Assembly: GCA_041567315.1 (NCBI GenBank) | Contig: JBFGCA010000005.1 | Span: 1 to 64,000, forward strand | Direction: 5' to 3' | Source of the DNA: JBFGCA01 sp041567315 | Lineage (GTDB): Bacteria > Acidobacteriota > Thermoanaerobaculia > Multivoradales > JAHEKO01 | DNA length: 64,000 nucleotides | Part shown: positions 17,887-25,435 of the stretch, piece by piece | Layout of the letters: the number at the start of each line of letters is the position of its first letter | Position numbering within the stretch: the stretch's first letter is position 1 | Program-made: the position numbers and the translations under genes | The notes under the pieces: model-generated | Databases searched by the model: none | What the model saw: the letters and a program-made list of their open reading frames with translations, nothing else | Told to the model about the DNA's origin: nothing

Positions 17887-18048
17887 GTGTCCCGTGCGGC
17901 AAGTTCCTTTACATTCGAGCGGCGCTGCATCCCGCTGGGCGGCGTTGCTCCTCGGTCACATATGGCCTCGAGATGCTCGTTCGTCGCGCCTTGCCCAGCG
18001 GGCGCTTCGCCGCTCTCGATGTGACAAGGAACTTACCGCACGGAACAC
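17887..18048. repeat. 162-bp palindromic intergenic element
   Basis: The two halves are imperfect inverted copies. The left begins GTGTCCCGTGCGGCAAGTTC; the right, read on the other strand, begins GTGTTCCGTGCGGTAAGTTC, and the arms continue through CGAG/GGCG and CCCGCTGGGC blocks to a CATATG centre near 17961. Its left 71 bases are identical to 1508-1578 inverted. No open frame of useful length lies inside, so this is a MITE- or REP-like element, or encodes a long RNA hairpin. It sits in the promoter region of the sigma gene at 18097. Confidence 0.85.
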
Positions 18049-18096
18049 AAGCGAAGGATGGGGGACAGTTGTTCATCTAAGAGGTAGGGTTCGGCC

Positions 18097-18750
18097 ATGC
18101 CGCTACTGGGAGGCACCGGTTCTAGGAGACAAGAAAAGGCGCTCGTGCGGCGCATGCTGGCCGGCGACGAGGCGGCCTTCGACGAGTTTGCCGACGACTA
18201 CATCCCGGTGGTCCACCGTTTCGCCATGCGGCGGCTGGGCGGCGACCTCGAGCTGGCCCGCGAGATGGTGCAGAACACGATGTGCAAGGCGATCGCCAAG
18301 CTCCCGAGCTTCCGCGGCGAAGCGGCGCTCACCACCTGGCTGTGCGCCTGCTGCCGCAACGAGATCGCCGCCCACTTCCGGCGCCGCGGCCGCTCGATCC
18401 AGGAGGTGGGGCTGGCCAGCGACGAGGTGCTGGCCGCCGCCCCGGCGCCCGGCCGCACGCCGCCGGAGGGTCCCGAGGAGACGACCCTGCGCGGCGAGAG
18501 CTCGCGGCTGGTGCACGACACGCTCGACGCCCTGCCCCCCCACTACGGCAAGGTGCTCGAATGGAAGTACCTCGAGGAGCTGCCGGTCAAAGAGATCGCC
18601 GCGCGCCTCGACATCGGCCCGAAGGCCGCGGAATCGCTGCTCACCCGGGCCCGCAACTCCTTCCGGCAGGACTTCATGCGCCGGCAGGGCGGGCCGGAGC
18701 TGGCGGTGCTGGCGGCGCCGGCCGGCCGCTTGAAGGAGGCCGTCCGATGA
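18097..18750 (+). CDS. ECF sigma factor paired with a FecR-like protein
   Basis: A 217-residue sigma-70 family protein. Region 2 (about 22-90) includes FDEFADDYIPVVHRFAMRRL and AREMVQNTMCKAIAKL; region 4 (about 140-195) includes LPPHYGKVLEWKYLEELPVKEIAARL and AESLLTRARNSFRQ. A Cys pair (CACCRN) lies at the end of region 2. Its TGA overlaps the ATG of the FecR-like gene (ATGA), the usual sigma/regulator arrangement. The palindromic element ends 48 bases upstream, so sequences inside or next to it may form its promoter. Confidence 0.93.
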   Translation: MPLLGGTGSRRQEKALVRRMLAGDEAAFDEFADDYIPVVHRFAMRRLGGDLELAREMVQNTMCKAIAKLPSFRGEAALTTWLCACCRNEIAAHFRRRGRSIQEVGLASDEVLAAAPAPGRTPPEGPEETTLRGESSRLVHDTLDALPPHYGKVLEWKYLEELPVKEIAARLDIGPKAAESLLTRARNSFRQDFMRRQGGPELAVLAAPAGRLKEAVR

Positions 18751-19805
18751 GCGAATACCAGAAGACCCCCGAGACGGGCCTCGACGCCCCGAGCGGCGAG
18801 GAGCACGCGGTCGCCACCCTGCTGCGCGACGCCGGCCCCCGTCCGGCGGTGCCGCCGGCCGACCTCGCCGTCCTCAAGGCGGCCGCCCGCGCCGAGTGGC
18901 AGGGCCTGATCGAAGAGCGCGGCGCCCGCACGCGGTTCGGTGCCCTGATGCCGCTGGCCCTCGCCGCCAGCCTGGTGCTGGCGGTGGCGCTCGCCTGGTG
19001 GTTCGTCCAGCGGCCGCCGCTGGCGGGCGCCTCGATCGCCAGCGTCGAGCTGGTGGCCGGCGCGGTGGGCCTCGAGCCCGCGGCCGCCGCGGGCGAGCTG
19101 GCGGCCGGTCTCGAGCTCGGCGCCGGCGCCGAGCTGAACACCGCCGGCCCCGACGAGAACGGCCGGGCGCCGCGCCTGGCGCTGCGGCTGTCGGGCGGCC
19201 ACTCGGTGCGGCTCGACGCCCACACGCGGGCGCGGCTGGCATCGGCCAACCGTCTCGAGCTCGAGCGGGGTGCGGTCTACGTCGACTCCGGAGGCGGTCT
19301 GCCGGCCGGTGCCGGGCTCGAGATCGCGACCCCGTTCGGCAGCGTCCAGGAGATCGGCACCCAGTTCGAGGTGCGGATCAACGAGGCCGCCGACGTCGAC
19401 CTCAGGGTGCGGGTGCGCGAGGGCGAGGTCGCCCTCGAGCGTGGCGGTGAGTCGCACGCGGCGGCGGCCGGCGAGGAGCTGATCCTGCGGCGTGACGGCT
19501 CGGTGGTGCGCTCGGCGGTCGAGCCCGACGCCCCAGGTTGGGACTGGGTGCTGGCGTCGGCCCCGAGCGTCGACATCGAGGGGCTGCCGCTGGCCTCCTA
19601 TCTGGCCTGGCTGTCGCGCGAGACCGGCTGGCGCGTCACCTACGACGACCCGGCGCTCCAGGCGTCGGCCCGCAGAATCCGTCTGCACGGCACCATCGCC
19701 GGGCTGCGCCCGGACGAGTCGGTGAGCCCGGTGCTGGACGGCAGCGGCCTGGGCTACCGGATGGAGGGCCGCACCCTGCTGGTCACCGCCGGGCCCTCCG
19801 GGTAG
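18747..19805 (+). CDS. FecR-like membrane regulator with C-terminal STN-like domain
   Basis: A 352-residue protein with a cytoplasmic N-terminus (1-65), one membrane helix (about 69-88, LALAASLVLAVALAWWFV), then a FecR beta domain (about 150-245) with TRARLASANRLELERGAVYVD and TPFGSVQEIGTQFEVRI. Residues 275-350 (PLASYLAWLSRETGWRVTYD to GYRMEGRTLLVT) look like a secretin/TonB short N-terminal (STN) domain. FecR proteins control the adjacent ECF sigma factor in response to a TonB receptor; the convergent receptor at 19814 itself has an STN domain. Start set by ATGA overlap with the sigma gene. Confidence 0.88.
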   Translation: MSEYQKTPETGLDAPSGEEHAVATLLRDAGPRPAVPPADLAVLKAAARAEWQGLIEERGARTRFGALMPLALAASLVLAVALAWWFVQRPPLAGASIASVELVAGAVGLEPAAAAGELAAGLELGAGAELNTAGPDENGRAPRLALRLSGGHSVRLDAHTRARLASANRLELERGAVYVDSGGGLPAGAGLEIATPFGSVQEIGTQFEVRINEAADVDLRVRVREGEVALERGGESHAAAAGEELILRRDGSVVRSAVEPDAPGWDWVLASAPSVDIEGLPLASYLAWLSRETGWRVTYDDPALQASARRIRLHGTIAGLRPDESVSPVLDGSGLGYRMEGRTLLVTAGPSG

Positions 19806-19813
19806 GGGCGCCT

Positions 19814-22456
19814 CTAGAACTCGACGCTGATCCCGGCCGAGGGCAGGAGGCCGGCCCAGGCCTCGGCGCTGGCCTCCAGGGTCCCCGCCTCTTCGTCGAT
19901 CTCGAAATCGAAGCCGGCGACGTTCTTGCGGTTGTAGGCGTTCTGGACGTCGACGTAGAGGTCGAGGGCGACCGAGCGGAGCTGCCAGCGGCGGCTGGCC
20001 CTCACGTCCAGCCGGTGGTAGTCGGGCAGCCGCTGGGCGTTGAGCGGTCCGAGCACCGGCACGAACACGACGCCGCCCTCGTCGTCGGCCTCGGGAGCGA
20101 GGCTCAGCGCCGTGGTCGGCCAGCCGGTGTGGTAGCGCCACGCGAGGTTGACCCGCCAGTGCTCGCCGAGCCGGTAGTCGAGGTCGAGGTTGAGGGTGTG
20201 GGTCTGGTCGAAGAGCCGCGGCACGGAGGTGCGCCCCGAGGGGCCGTCCACCAGGTCCTCGGTCGACGCCCAGGCGTAGTTGACCCACCAGCGGGCGCGG
20301 GTGCCGAGGCGGCCCCGCACGAAGACTTCGACGCCCTCGGCGCGGCTGCGCCGGGGGGTGATCCGCACCCGGTCGGGCTCGACCTCGGGGAAGACGTTGA
20401 GCGGCTCGTAGAGGTTCTCGTAGCGCGCGCGCGGGTTGCCCACCTCGCGCCGGTAGAGCTCCACCCGGAGCGCCACGCCTGGCTCCCCCGAGCCGGTCCG
20501 GAACAGCCGCTCGAAGCCCAGCACCCGGTGCTCGGCGCGCTCGACCGGGGCGAGCCGCCGCTCGCCGTCCTCGACCTGCAGCTCGTAGGGCCGCTGGCTC
20601 TGGTTGAACCGCCCCCAGGCGGCGCGCACTACCCCGCTCCGGCCCACTGCCCAGGCCAGGTTGAGCCGCGGGCTGAGGTGGCTCTCGCGGGTCTGCGAAT
20701 GGCGGTCCCAGCGTGCCCCCAGCTCCAGGGTCAGGGGCTCGAGCAGCCGCAGACGGCCGCTCAGGTGGGCGCTGTCGTGGTCGTCCCGGAAGCCGCCCTG
20801 GAAGTCGGTCGCCTGCTGGCCGAAGTCGTGGCGGATGCGGGCCAGCGGGTTGTCGAAATCGCGCGTCCCGGTGTAGTCGTAGTCGGTCTCGAAGCGCCGC
20901 CGCTGCCAGCCCCAATCGAGGGTATGCCGCGGCGTCAGCTGGTGGCTCCAGCTCTGGCGCAGGCCGGCGACGTCCGAGTCGCGCCGGTCGAGGATCGCGA
21001 AGCGGGCGTCGTCCTCGAGCTCGACGCCGCGCCGGTCGCGGTCGATCAAGGTCATCGAAGCGGCGCTCTCGACCAGCGCGCTGCGGCCGAGGACCGCCTG
21101 GTGGGTGAGCCACAGATAGGAGCTGTCGTACTCGGTCTCGAAGCGCTTGCTCTCCTCGCCGACGACCTCCCGGAAGTCCAGCTCGTCGCCCGAGTGCAGG
21201 GCGTTGCCGCGCAGGCTGTGCCGGTCGCCGAGCCGGTAGTCGAGCTTGCCGGCGAGGTCCCAGTAGCGCGGGTCCTCGTCGCCCAGCAGCCTGCCGACCA
21301 GGTCGGCCGAGCCGCGGCGCACCTCGGCCAGCCAGGCGCCGCGCTCGTCGCGGAAGGTGCCGGCGCCGCCGGCGTGGGCATTGAGGAAGCTGACGCCGAC
21401 CCGCCCGGTGGCGGCGCCGGTGGGCCGGATGGTGGTCATCTCCAGCACCCCGCTCATGCGATCGCCGTAGGCGGCCGCAAAGCCGCCGGTGGTGAGGTCG
21501 GCGCTGCCCAGGGTCGAGGGGGCGACGAAGCTCAGGGCGCTGTCGAAGTCCTTGAGGTGGAAGGCCTCGTACAGCTCCTGGCCGTCGAGCAGGATCTGGG
21601 TCTCGTCGCGGCGGCCGCCGCGGACGTGGAACTGCGCGGTGACGTCGTTGGCGGCGACCCCGGGGAGCAGCGACAGGGTGCGGAAGAAGTCGTCCCCGAG
21701 GTGAGGCAGGCTGAGGATCTCGTCGCGGCTCAGGGCCAGCGGCGCCGCCGGCTCCTGGCGGAGCAGCGACACCCGGCTGGTGGTGACGATCAGCTCCTCC
21801 TCGAGCAACGGCGCCGGCGCCAGCAGGACGGTGACCTCGGCCGGCCGCCCGGCCACCACCGCGACACCGTCCAGCCGCTCGACGACGTAGCCCTTGAGCC
21901 GCACCTCGAGGGTGTAGGTGCCGAGCCCGGGGTCGGGGACCACGAACTCGCCGCCGTCGCCGGTGGTGACCTCGACTCCACGCCCGAGCAGGCGCACCAT
22001 GGCACCGGCCAGGGGCTCGGCGCTGCGGCGGGAGTAGACGCGGCCGCGGATCGCGCCCCCGTCGGCGGCTGTCGCGTGGGGCCCGCGCACCACCACCAGC
22101 ACCCCGCTCGCGTCCTGCCGCGCCAGGAGTCCGTGCGGCGCCAGGATCTCGTCGAGGATCTCCCGCGGCTCGCCGGCGGCCGGCTCGGTCTCGACCCTCA
22201 TGTCGGGGCGGACGACGTTGGTCGAGAAGACGATCCTGAGGCCGCGCACGCGCAGCTCCTTGAGCGCCGCGGTCAGCGTGCGGCCGGCCCACTGGGGCCG
22301 CGCCAGGGCCGGCTCGGGGTTCTCGGCGGCCGCCGCCGGCAGGGGGCCGGGACCGCCGGCCGGAGCCAGCACCGCGAGGAGGGCGACGGCGGGCAGGAGG
22401 CCCTGCAGCCCGCGCAGCCGGTCGCCGAGGCCGAAGGATTTCGGCGCTGGCCCCAT
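19814..22456 (-). CDS. TonB-dependent receptor with STN and carboxypeptidase-like N-domain
   Basis: An 880-residue outer-membrane receptor. A signal sequence ends near AAAAE; an STN signalling domain follows (about 55-125, LTAALKELRVRGLRIVFSTN); then a carboxypeptidase-regulatory-like beta domain (about 130-220, IRGRVYSRRSAEPLAGAMVRL); a plug (about 240-360, FHVRGGRRDETQILLDG, GGFAAAYGDRMSGVLEM); and a 22-strand-type barrel ending in a C-terminal Phe (VEF). It converges on the FecR gene with 8 bases between, so the three genes plausibly form a surface-signalling unit. Substrate unknown. A TATCCT box 7 bases before the ATG hints at a leaderless transcript. Confidence 0.92.
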   Translation of the reverse strand: MGPAPKSFGLGDRLRGLQGLLPAVALLAVLAPAGGPGPLPAAAAENPEPALARPQWAGRTLTAALKELRVRGLRIVFSTNVVRPDMRVETEPAAGEPREILDEILAPHGLLARQDASGVLVVVRGPHATAADGGAIRGRVYSRRSAEPLAGAMVRLLGRGVEVTTGDGGEFVVPDPGLGTYTLEVRLKGYVVERLDGVAVVAGRPAEVTVLLAPAPLLEEELIVTTSRVSLLRQEPAAPLALSRDEILSLPHLGDDFFRTLSLLPGVAANDVTAQFHVRGGRRDETQILLDGQELYEAFHLKDFDSALSFVAPSTLGSADLTTGGFAAAYGDRMSGVLEMTTIRPTGAATGRVGVSFLNAHAGGAGTFRDERGAWLAEVRRGSADLVGRLLGDEDPRYWDLAGKLDYRLGDRHSLRGNALHSGDELDFREVVGEESKRFETEYDSSYLWLTHQAVLGRSALVESAASMTLIDRDRRGVELEDDARFAILDRRDSDVAGLRQSWSHQLTPRHTLDWGWQRRRFETDYDYTGTRDFDNPLARIRHDFGQQATDFQGGFRDDHDSAHLSGRLRLLEPLTLELGARWDRHSQTRESHLSPRLNLAWAVGRSGVVRAAWGRFNQSQRPYELQVEDGERRLAPVERAEHRVLGFERLFRTGSGEPGVALRVELYRREVGNPRARYENLYEPLNVFPEVEPDRVRITPRRSRAEGVEVFVRGRLGTRARWWVNYAWASTEDLVDGPSGRTSVPRLFDQTHTLNLDLDYRLGEHWRVNLAWRYHTGWPTTALSLAPEADDEGGVVFVPVLGPLNAQRLPDYHRLDVRASRRWQLRSVALDLYVDVQNAYNRKNVAGFDFEIDEEAGTLEASAEAWAGLLPSAGISVEF

Positions 22457-22518
22457 CCAAACAGGATAGCAGGCGGCAGGGGGCCGCCGACCGCCAAGAA
22501 GAGACAGGAGACAACGAG

Positions 22519-23307
22519 ATGCGCGAACGTCATCGTCGACGCCACGTCCCGGCGAGCACCACCGTCCTTGCCGCCCTCGCCCTTGCCGCCGGCCTGGCGC
22601 TGGCCCCGTCGCCGGCCGGGGCCGTCGCCTTCACCACCCAGTTCCGGCTCGAGGACTGCCGGTGGTCCAACCGCGGCAGCCAGAACCCGTACTGGAGCCT
22701 CCGCCCCGGCTATCAGCAGGTGCTGCTGGGCGAGGAGGACGGCGCCGAGATCGAGGTCCACATCACCGTGCTGCGCCAGCGCGAGACGATCAGCTTCGAG
22801 AGCGCCAACGGCACCCCCGTCACCGTCAGGGCGCGGGTGGTCGAGGAGCGCGAGTGGGAGGACGGCGAGCTGATCGAGGTGTCGCGCAACTGGGTGGCGC
22901 GCTGCGTCCAGACCGGCGACGTCTACTACTTCGGCGAGGATGTCGACGACTACGAGGACGGCGAGATCGGCGGCCACGAAGGGGCCTGGCGGGCCGGCGA
23001 GGACGGCGCGCTGCCCGGGATCCTGATGCCGGGCACCTTCCTGCTGGGCGCCAAGTACTACCAGGAGATCGCGCCGGACGTGGCGCTCGACCGCGCCCGG
23101 CACGTCGACATGGGGCTCGACCTCGAGGTGCCGGCGGGCTCCTTCACCGACTGCGTGGTGGTCAAGGAGACCAACGCTCTCGACCCCGACTCCGAAGGGT
23201 TCAAGGTCTACTGCCCCGGCGTCGGACTGATCATGGACGAGACGCTGATGCTGATGGAGTACGGCGTGGTGCCGGCCGGCCGCCCGGCGCGGGCACGGCG
23301 GCGCTAG
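22519..23307 (+). CDS. Secreted protein of unknown function
   Basis: A 262-residue protein with a Sec signal peptide (about 1-36, cut near AGA), an AGGAGA ribosome site and a beta-rich mature part containing VYYFGEDVDDYEDGEIGGHEG-type and LLGAKYYQEIAPDVALDRA segments. It has three or four Cys residues that could form disulphides (RLEDCRW, ARCVQTGD, FTDCVVV, VYCPGVG). No enzyme motif is seen. It diverges from the TonB receptor and its last 77 bases overlap the 3' end of the CRTAC1 gene on the other strand. Confidence 0.8.
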   Translation: MRERHRRRHVPASTTVLAALALAAGLALAPSPAGAVAFTTQFRLEDCRWSNRGSQNPYWSLRPGYQQVLLGEEDGAEIEVHITVLRQRETISFESANGTPVTVRARVVEEREWEDGELIEVSRNWVARCVQTGDVYYFGEDVDDYEDGEIGGHEGAWRAGEDGALPGILMPGTFLLGAKYYQEIAPDVALDRARHVDMGLDLEVPAGSFTDCVVVKETNALDPDSEGFKVYCPGVGLIMDETLMLMEYGVVPAGRPARARRR

Positions 23308-25099
23308 CTGCGGCCCCACCCGACGCCGGCAGCACCAGGTAGCGGTCGGTGCCGAGCCCCGTCCACCGGCGATTGCCGCCGGCGGGCGGGGCGAGGCGGA
23401 TCGAGACCTCGCCGCCCCGCCCGCCGAGGCCGACCACCAGCCGCGGGTCCGAGGCCGAGGCGTAGCTGCCGTCGGTGGCCAGCCGGCGGACCAGGGCGCC
23501 GCCGCCCGCCGGCTCCACGGTGACCAGGGCGCCCGCGAGGTCGGCGCCGCCGGGCACGGTTACCGCCCGCACCCCGAGCCAGCGGTTGGCGCTGCCGCGC
23601 TGATTCGAGAACAGCCGCGCGGGGCCGTTGTTGTTGACCACCACCACGTCGGCGTCGCCGTCGTTGTCGAGGTCGCCGAAGGCGGCGCCGCGGCCGACCT
23701 CGGAGCCCGCGAAGCCCGGCCCGGCGTCGCCGCCGATCTCCTCGAAGCGGCCCGCGCCGAGGTTGCGATAGAGCTGGCGCGGCTGGTGGAGCGGGTAGGG
23801 GTCGCCGGCCTGGGCCAGCGCCTCGATGGTGCGCACCGCGCCGTTGACGATCAGCAGGTCGAGCCCGCCGTCGTTGTCGAGGTCGAAGAAGCGGGCGCCG
23901 AAGCCGGTGAGCGGCCAGCTCGGCGGCCCCAGCCCGCTGGGCGCCGAGCGCTCGACGAACAGGCCGCCCCCCTCGCTCCGGAAGAGGGCGTTGGGCTCGC
24001 CGGTCAGGTGGGTCATGAACAGGTCGAGGTCGCCGTCGCCGTCGGCGTCGGCCGCGTCCACCCCCATGCTGGCCTGCGGCAGTCCGTCGGCGCTCAGCGC
24101 GCAGCCCGCCGCCAGGCCGATCTCCTCGAAGCGGCCGTCGCCGCGGCTGGCCCACAGGAAGTTGGGCTCGCCGTCGTTGGCTACGTAGAGATCCGGCCGC
24201 CGGTCGCCGTCGAGGTCGGCGGCCAACGCCCCCAGCGCCTTGCCGGGCCGGCCGCCGATCCCGCTCGCCGCCGAGACGTCCTCGAAGGTGCCGTCGCCGC
24301 GGTTCCGGAACAGCTTGTCGGTGACCCCCCGATAGGCCTGGGGACCGCAGTAGTCGCGGGCGCCGCCGGCGGTCCGGCACAGCTTGTGGGTCGCCAGCGT
24401 GAAGTCGAGGTAGTTGCCCACCCACAGGTCGAGCCGGCCGTCGGCGTCGGCGTCGAAGAACACCGCCGGCACGCTCCACCGCGGATCGTCCACCCCGGCC
24501 GCGGCGGTCGCGTCCTCGAAGCTGCCGTCGCCGCGGTTGCGGAGCAGCCGGTTGGACCCGAAGGCGGTGACGTAGAGGTCGGGGAACCCGTCGTCGTCGT
24601 AGTCGCCGCTCGCCACCCCCATGCCGTAGCCGGAGCCGGGAACCAGGCCCGCCGCCGCGGTGACGTCGACGAACCGCAGCGAGGCCTCGCCTCCGGAGTT
24701 AGGGAAGTCAGGGTGAGAATCGTTGCGGTACAGGCGGTCGGTCAGAGGCAGGGGATGCCTGGGCGGAAACAGCGCCTCCGAGAGTTCGTGTTCCCCCAAC
24801 ATTGCTCCCTGGACCAGGTAGAGGTCCAGGTCGCCGTCGACGTCGTAGTCGACGAGCGCCCCGCCGCCCCCCATCATCTCGGGGAAGTAGTACTCGCCGG
24901 TCATGCCGTTGAAGTGCCGGAAGTCGATCCCCGAGGCCACCGCCACCTCGATGAAGAGCGGTCCGCCAGCCGGAGCGGCGCCACCGGTGTCGGCATCGGG
25001 TGTCCGCTGGTCGGACGGCGAGCAGCCCGCGGTCAGTCCAAGCAGGGCGACGGCCCGCAGCAGGTGCCGGTGGCTGAACCTACCGGGAGGGCGCAACAC
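23231..25099 (-). CDS. CRTAC1-family lipoprotein (FG-GAP repeats + ASPIC/UnbV)
   Basis: About 622 residues. The GTG at 25099 gives MLRPPGRFSHRHLLRAVALL and the lipobox LTAGC, so it is probably a lipoprotein; the longer frame to 25156 starts inside a palindromic repeat and is rejected. The mature part begins FIEVAVASGIDFRHFNGMTG and carries repeated DYDVDGDLDLY, DYDDDGFPDLY, DADADGRLDLW and DLDNDGDADVV calcium-like loops. An ASPIC/UnbV segment (ANRWLGVRAVTVPGG to VSIRLAPP) closes it. It is shorter than the CRTAC1 gene at 9532 and lacks the TPR part. Its 3' end overlaps the opposite-strand secreted gene by 77 bases. Confidence 0.88.
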   Translation of the reverse strand: MLRPPGRFSHRHLLRAVALLGLTAGCSPSDQRTPDADTGGAAPAGGPLFIEVAVASGIDFRHFNGMTGEYYFPEMMGGGGALVDYDVDGDLDLYLVQGAMLGEHELSEALFPPRHPLPLTDRLYRNDSHPDFPNSGGEASLRFVDVTAAAGLVPGSGYGMGVASGDYDDDGFPDLYVTAFGSNRLLRNRGDGSFEDATAAAGVDDPRWSVPAVFFDADADGRLDLWVGNYLDFTLATHKLCRTAGGARDYCGPQAYRGVTDKLFRNRGDGTFEDVSAASGIGGRPGKALGALAADLDGDRRPDLYVANDGEPNFLWASRGDGRFEEIGLAAGCALSADGLPQASMGVDAADADGDGDLDLFMTHLTGEPNALFRSEGGGLFVERSAPSGLGPPSWPLTGFGARFFDLDNDGGLDLLIVNGAVRTIEALAQAGDPYPLHQPRQLYRNLGAGRFEEIGGDAGPGFAGSEVGRGAAFGDLDNDGDADVVVVNNNGPARLFSNQRGSANRWLGVRAVTVPGGADLAGALVTVEPAGGGALVRRLATDGSYASASDPRLVVGLGGRGGEVSIRLAPPAGGNRRWTGLGTDRYLVLPASGGAAASAAVPAPGGRPAPRRTPSASASRP

Positions 25100-25109
25100 T
25101 TCGCTGAGT

Positions 25110-25276
25110 CTAGTGGCCTGTAACACCCAAATCGATAGTGCCTGAGCGGCCCTCACAGCCGATCTCGGCGTTGCGCCTCCTCGCCATAGTCCCCGCTATG
25201 ACTGCGTCGGCGCGCCTGGAGCTCGGCCGCGATGGCTCGCTCATCCACCACCGATTCGAGTGTTACAGGCCACTAG
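25110..25276. repeat. 167-bp palindromic intergenic element, second type
   Basis: Perfect 17-bp terminal inverted repeats, CTAGTGGCCTGTAACAC at 25110-25126 and its complement at 25260-25276, are followed inwards by imperfect arms (AATCG, TGAGCG) up to a CATAGTCCCCGCTATG centre. The length and the CTAGTG ends match the element at 1508-1578; the inner GGCGTTGC...CCTC block also recalls 17941-17955. It lies just upstream of the CRTAC1 lipoprotein start. No protein is encoded. Confidence 0.85.
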
Positions 25277-25371
25277 TGCCCCGTCGAGACGGCGCCCCGA
25301 GGTTCTCGCCCTGCTGGCCGGTGATGCCCTACCCAGCTTCTGGATTGCCCGCGGTGCGGAGAACGCGCTGG

Positions 25372-25409
25372 GTGCAAAGAAACGGCGCCGCCGGAGCCCC
25401 GGCGGCGCC
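25372..25409 (-). terminator. Rho-independent terminator of the TonB receptor gene
   Basis: On the minus strand an 11-bp perfect GC stem (GGCGCCGCCGG / CCGGCGGCGCC, 25409-25384) with a 4-base loop is followed by GTTTCTTTG. It lies 27 bases after the receptor stop at 25436, reading in the same direction. Confidence 0.8.
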
Positions 25410-25435
25410 TGGATTGGACGGCTTCGCGATGCGGC

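Noticed and set aside
17658..17930. N-terminal extension of the TPR lipoprotein to 17930
   Set aside because: Its first residues are translated palindromic repeat (the same peptide is readable near 1530), and a GTG with GGGAGG plus a lipoprotein signal lies downstream at 17705.
25100..25156. N-terminal extension of the CRTAC1 lipoprotein to 25156
   Set aside because: It begins inside the 25110-25276 palindrome; the GTG at 25099 gives a normal lipoprotein signal.
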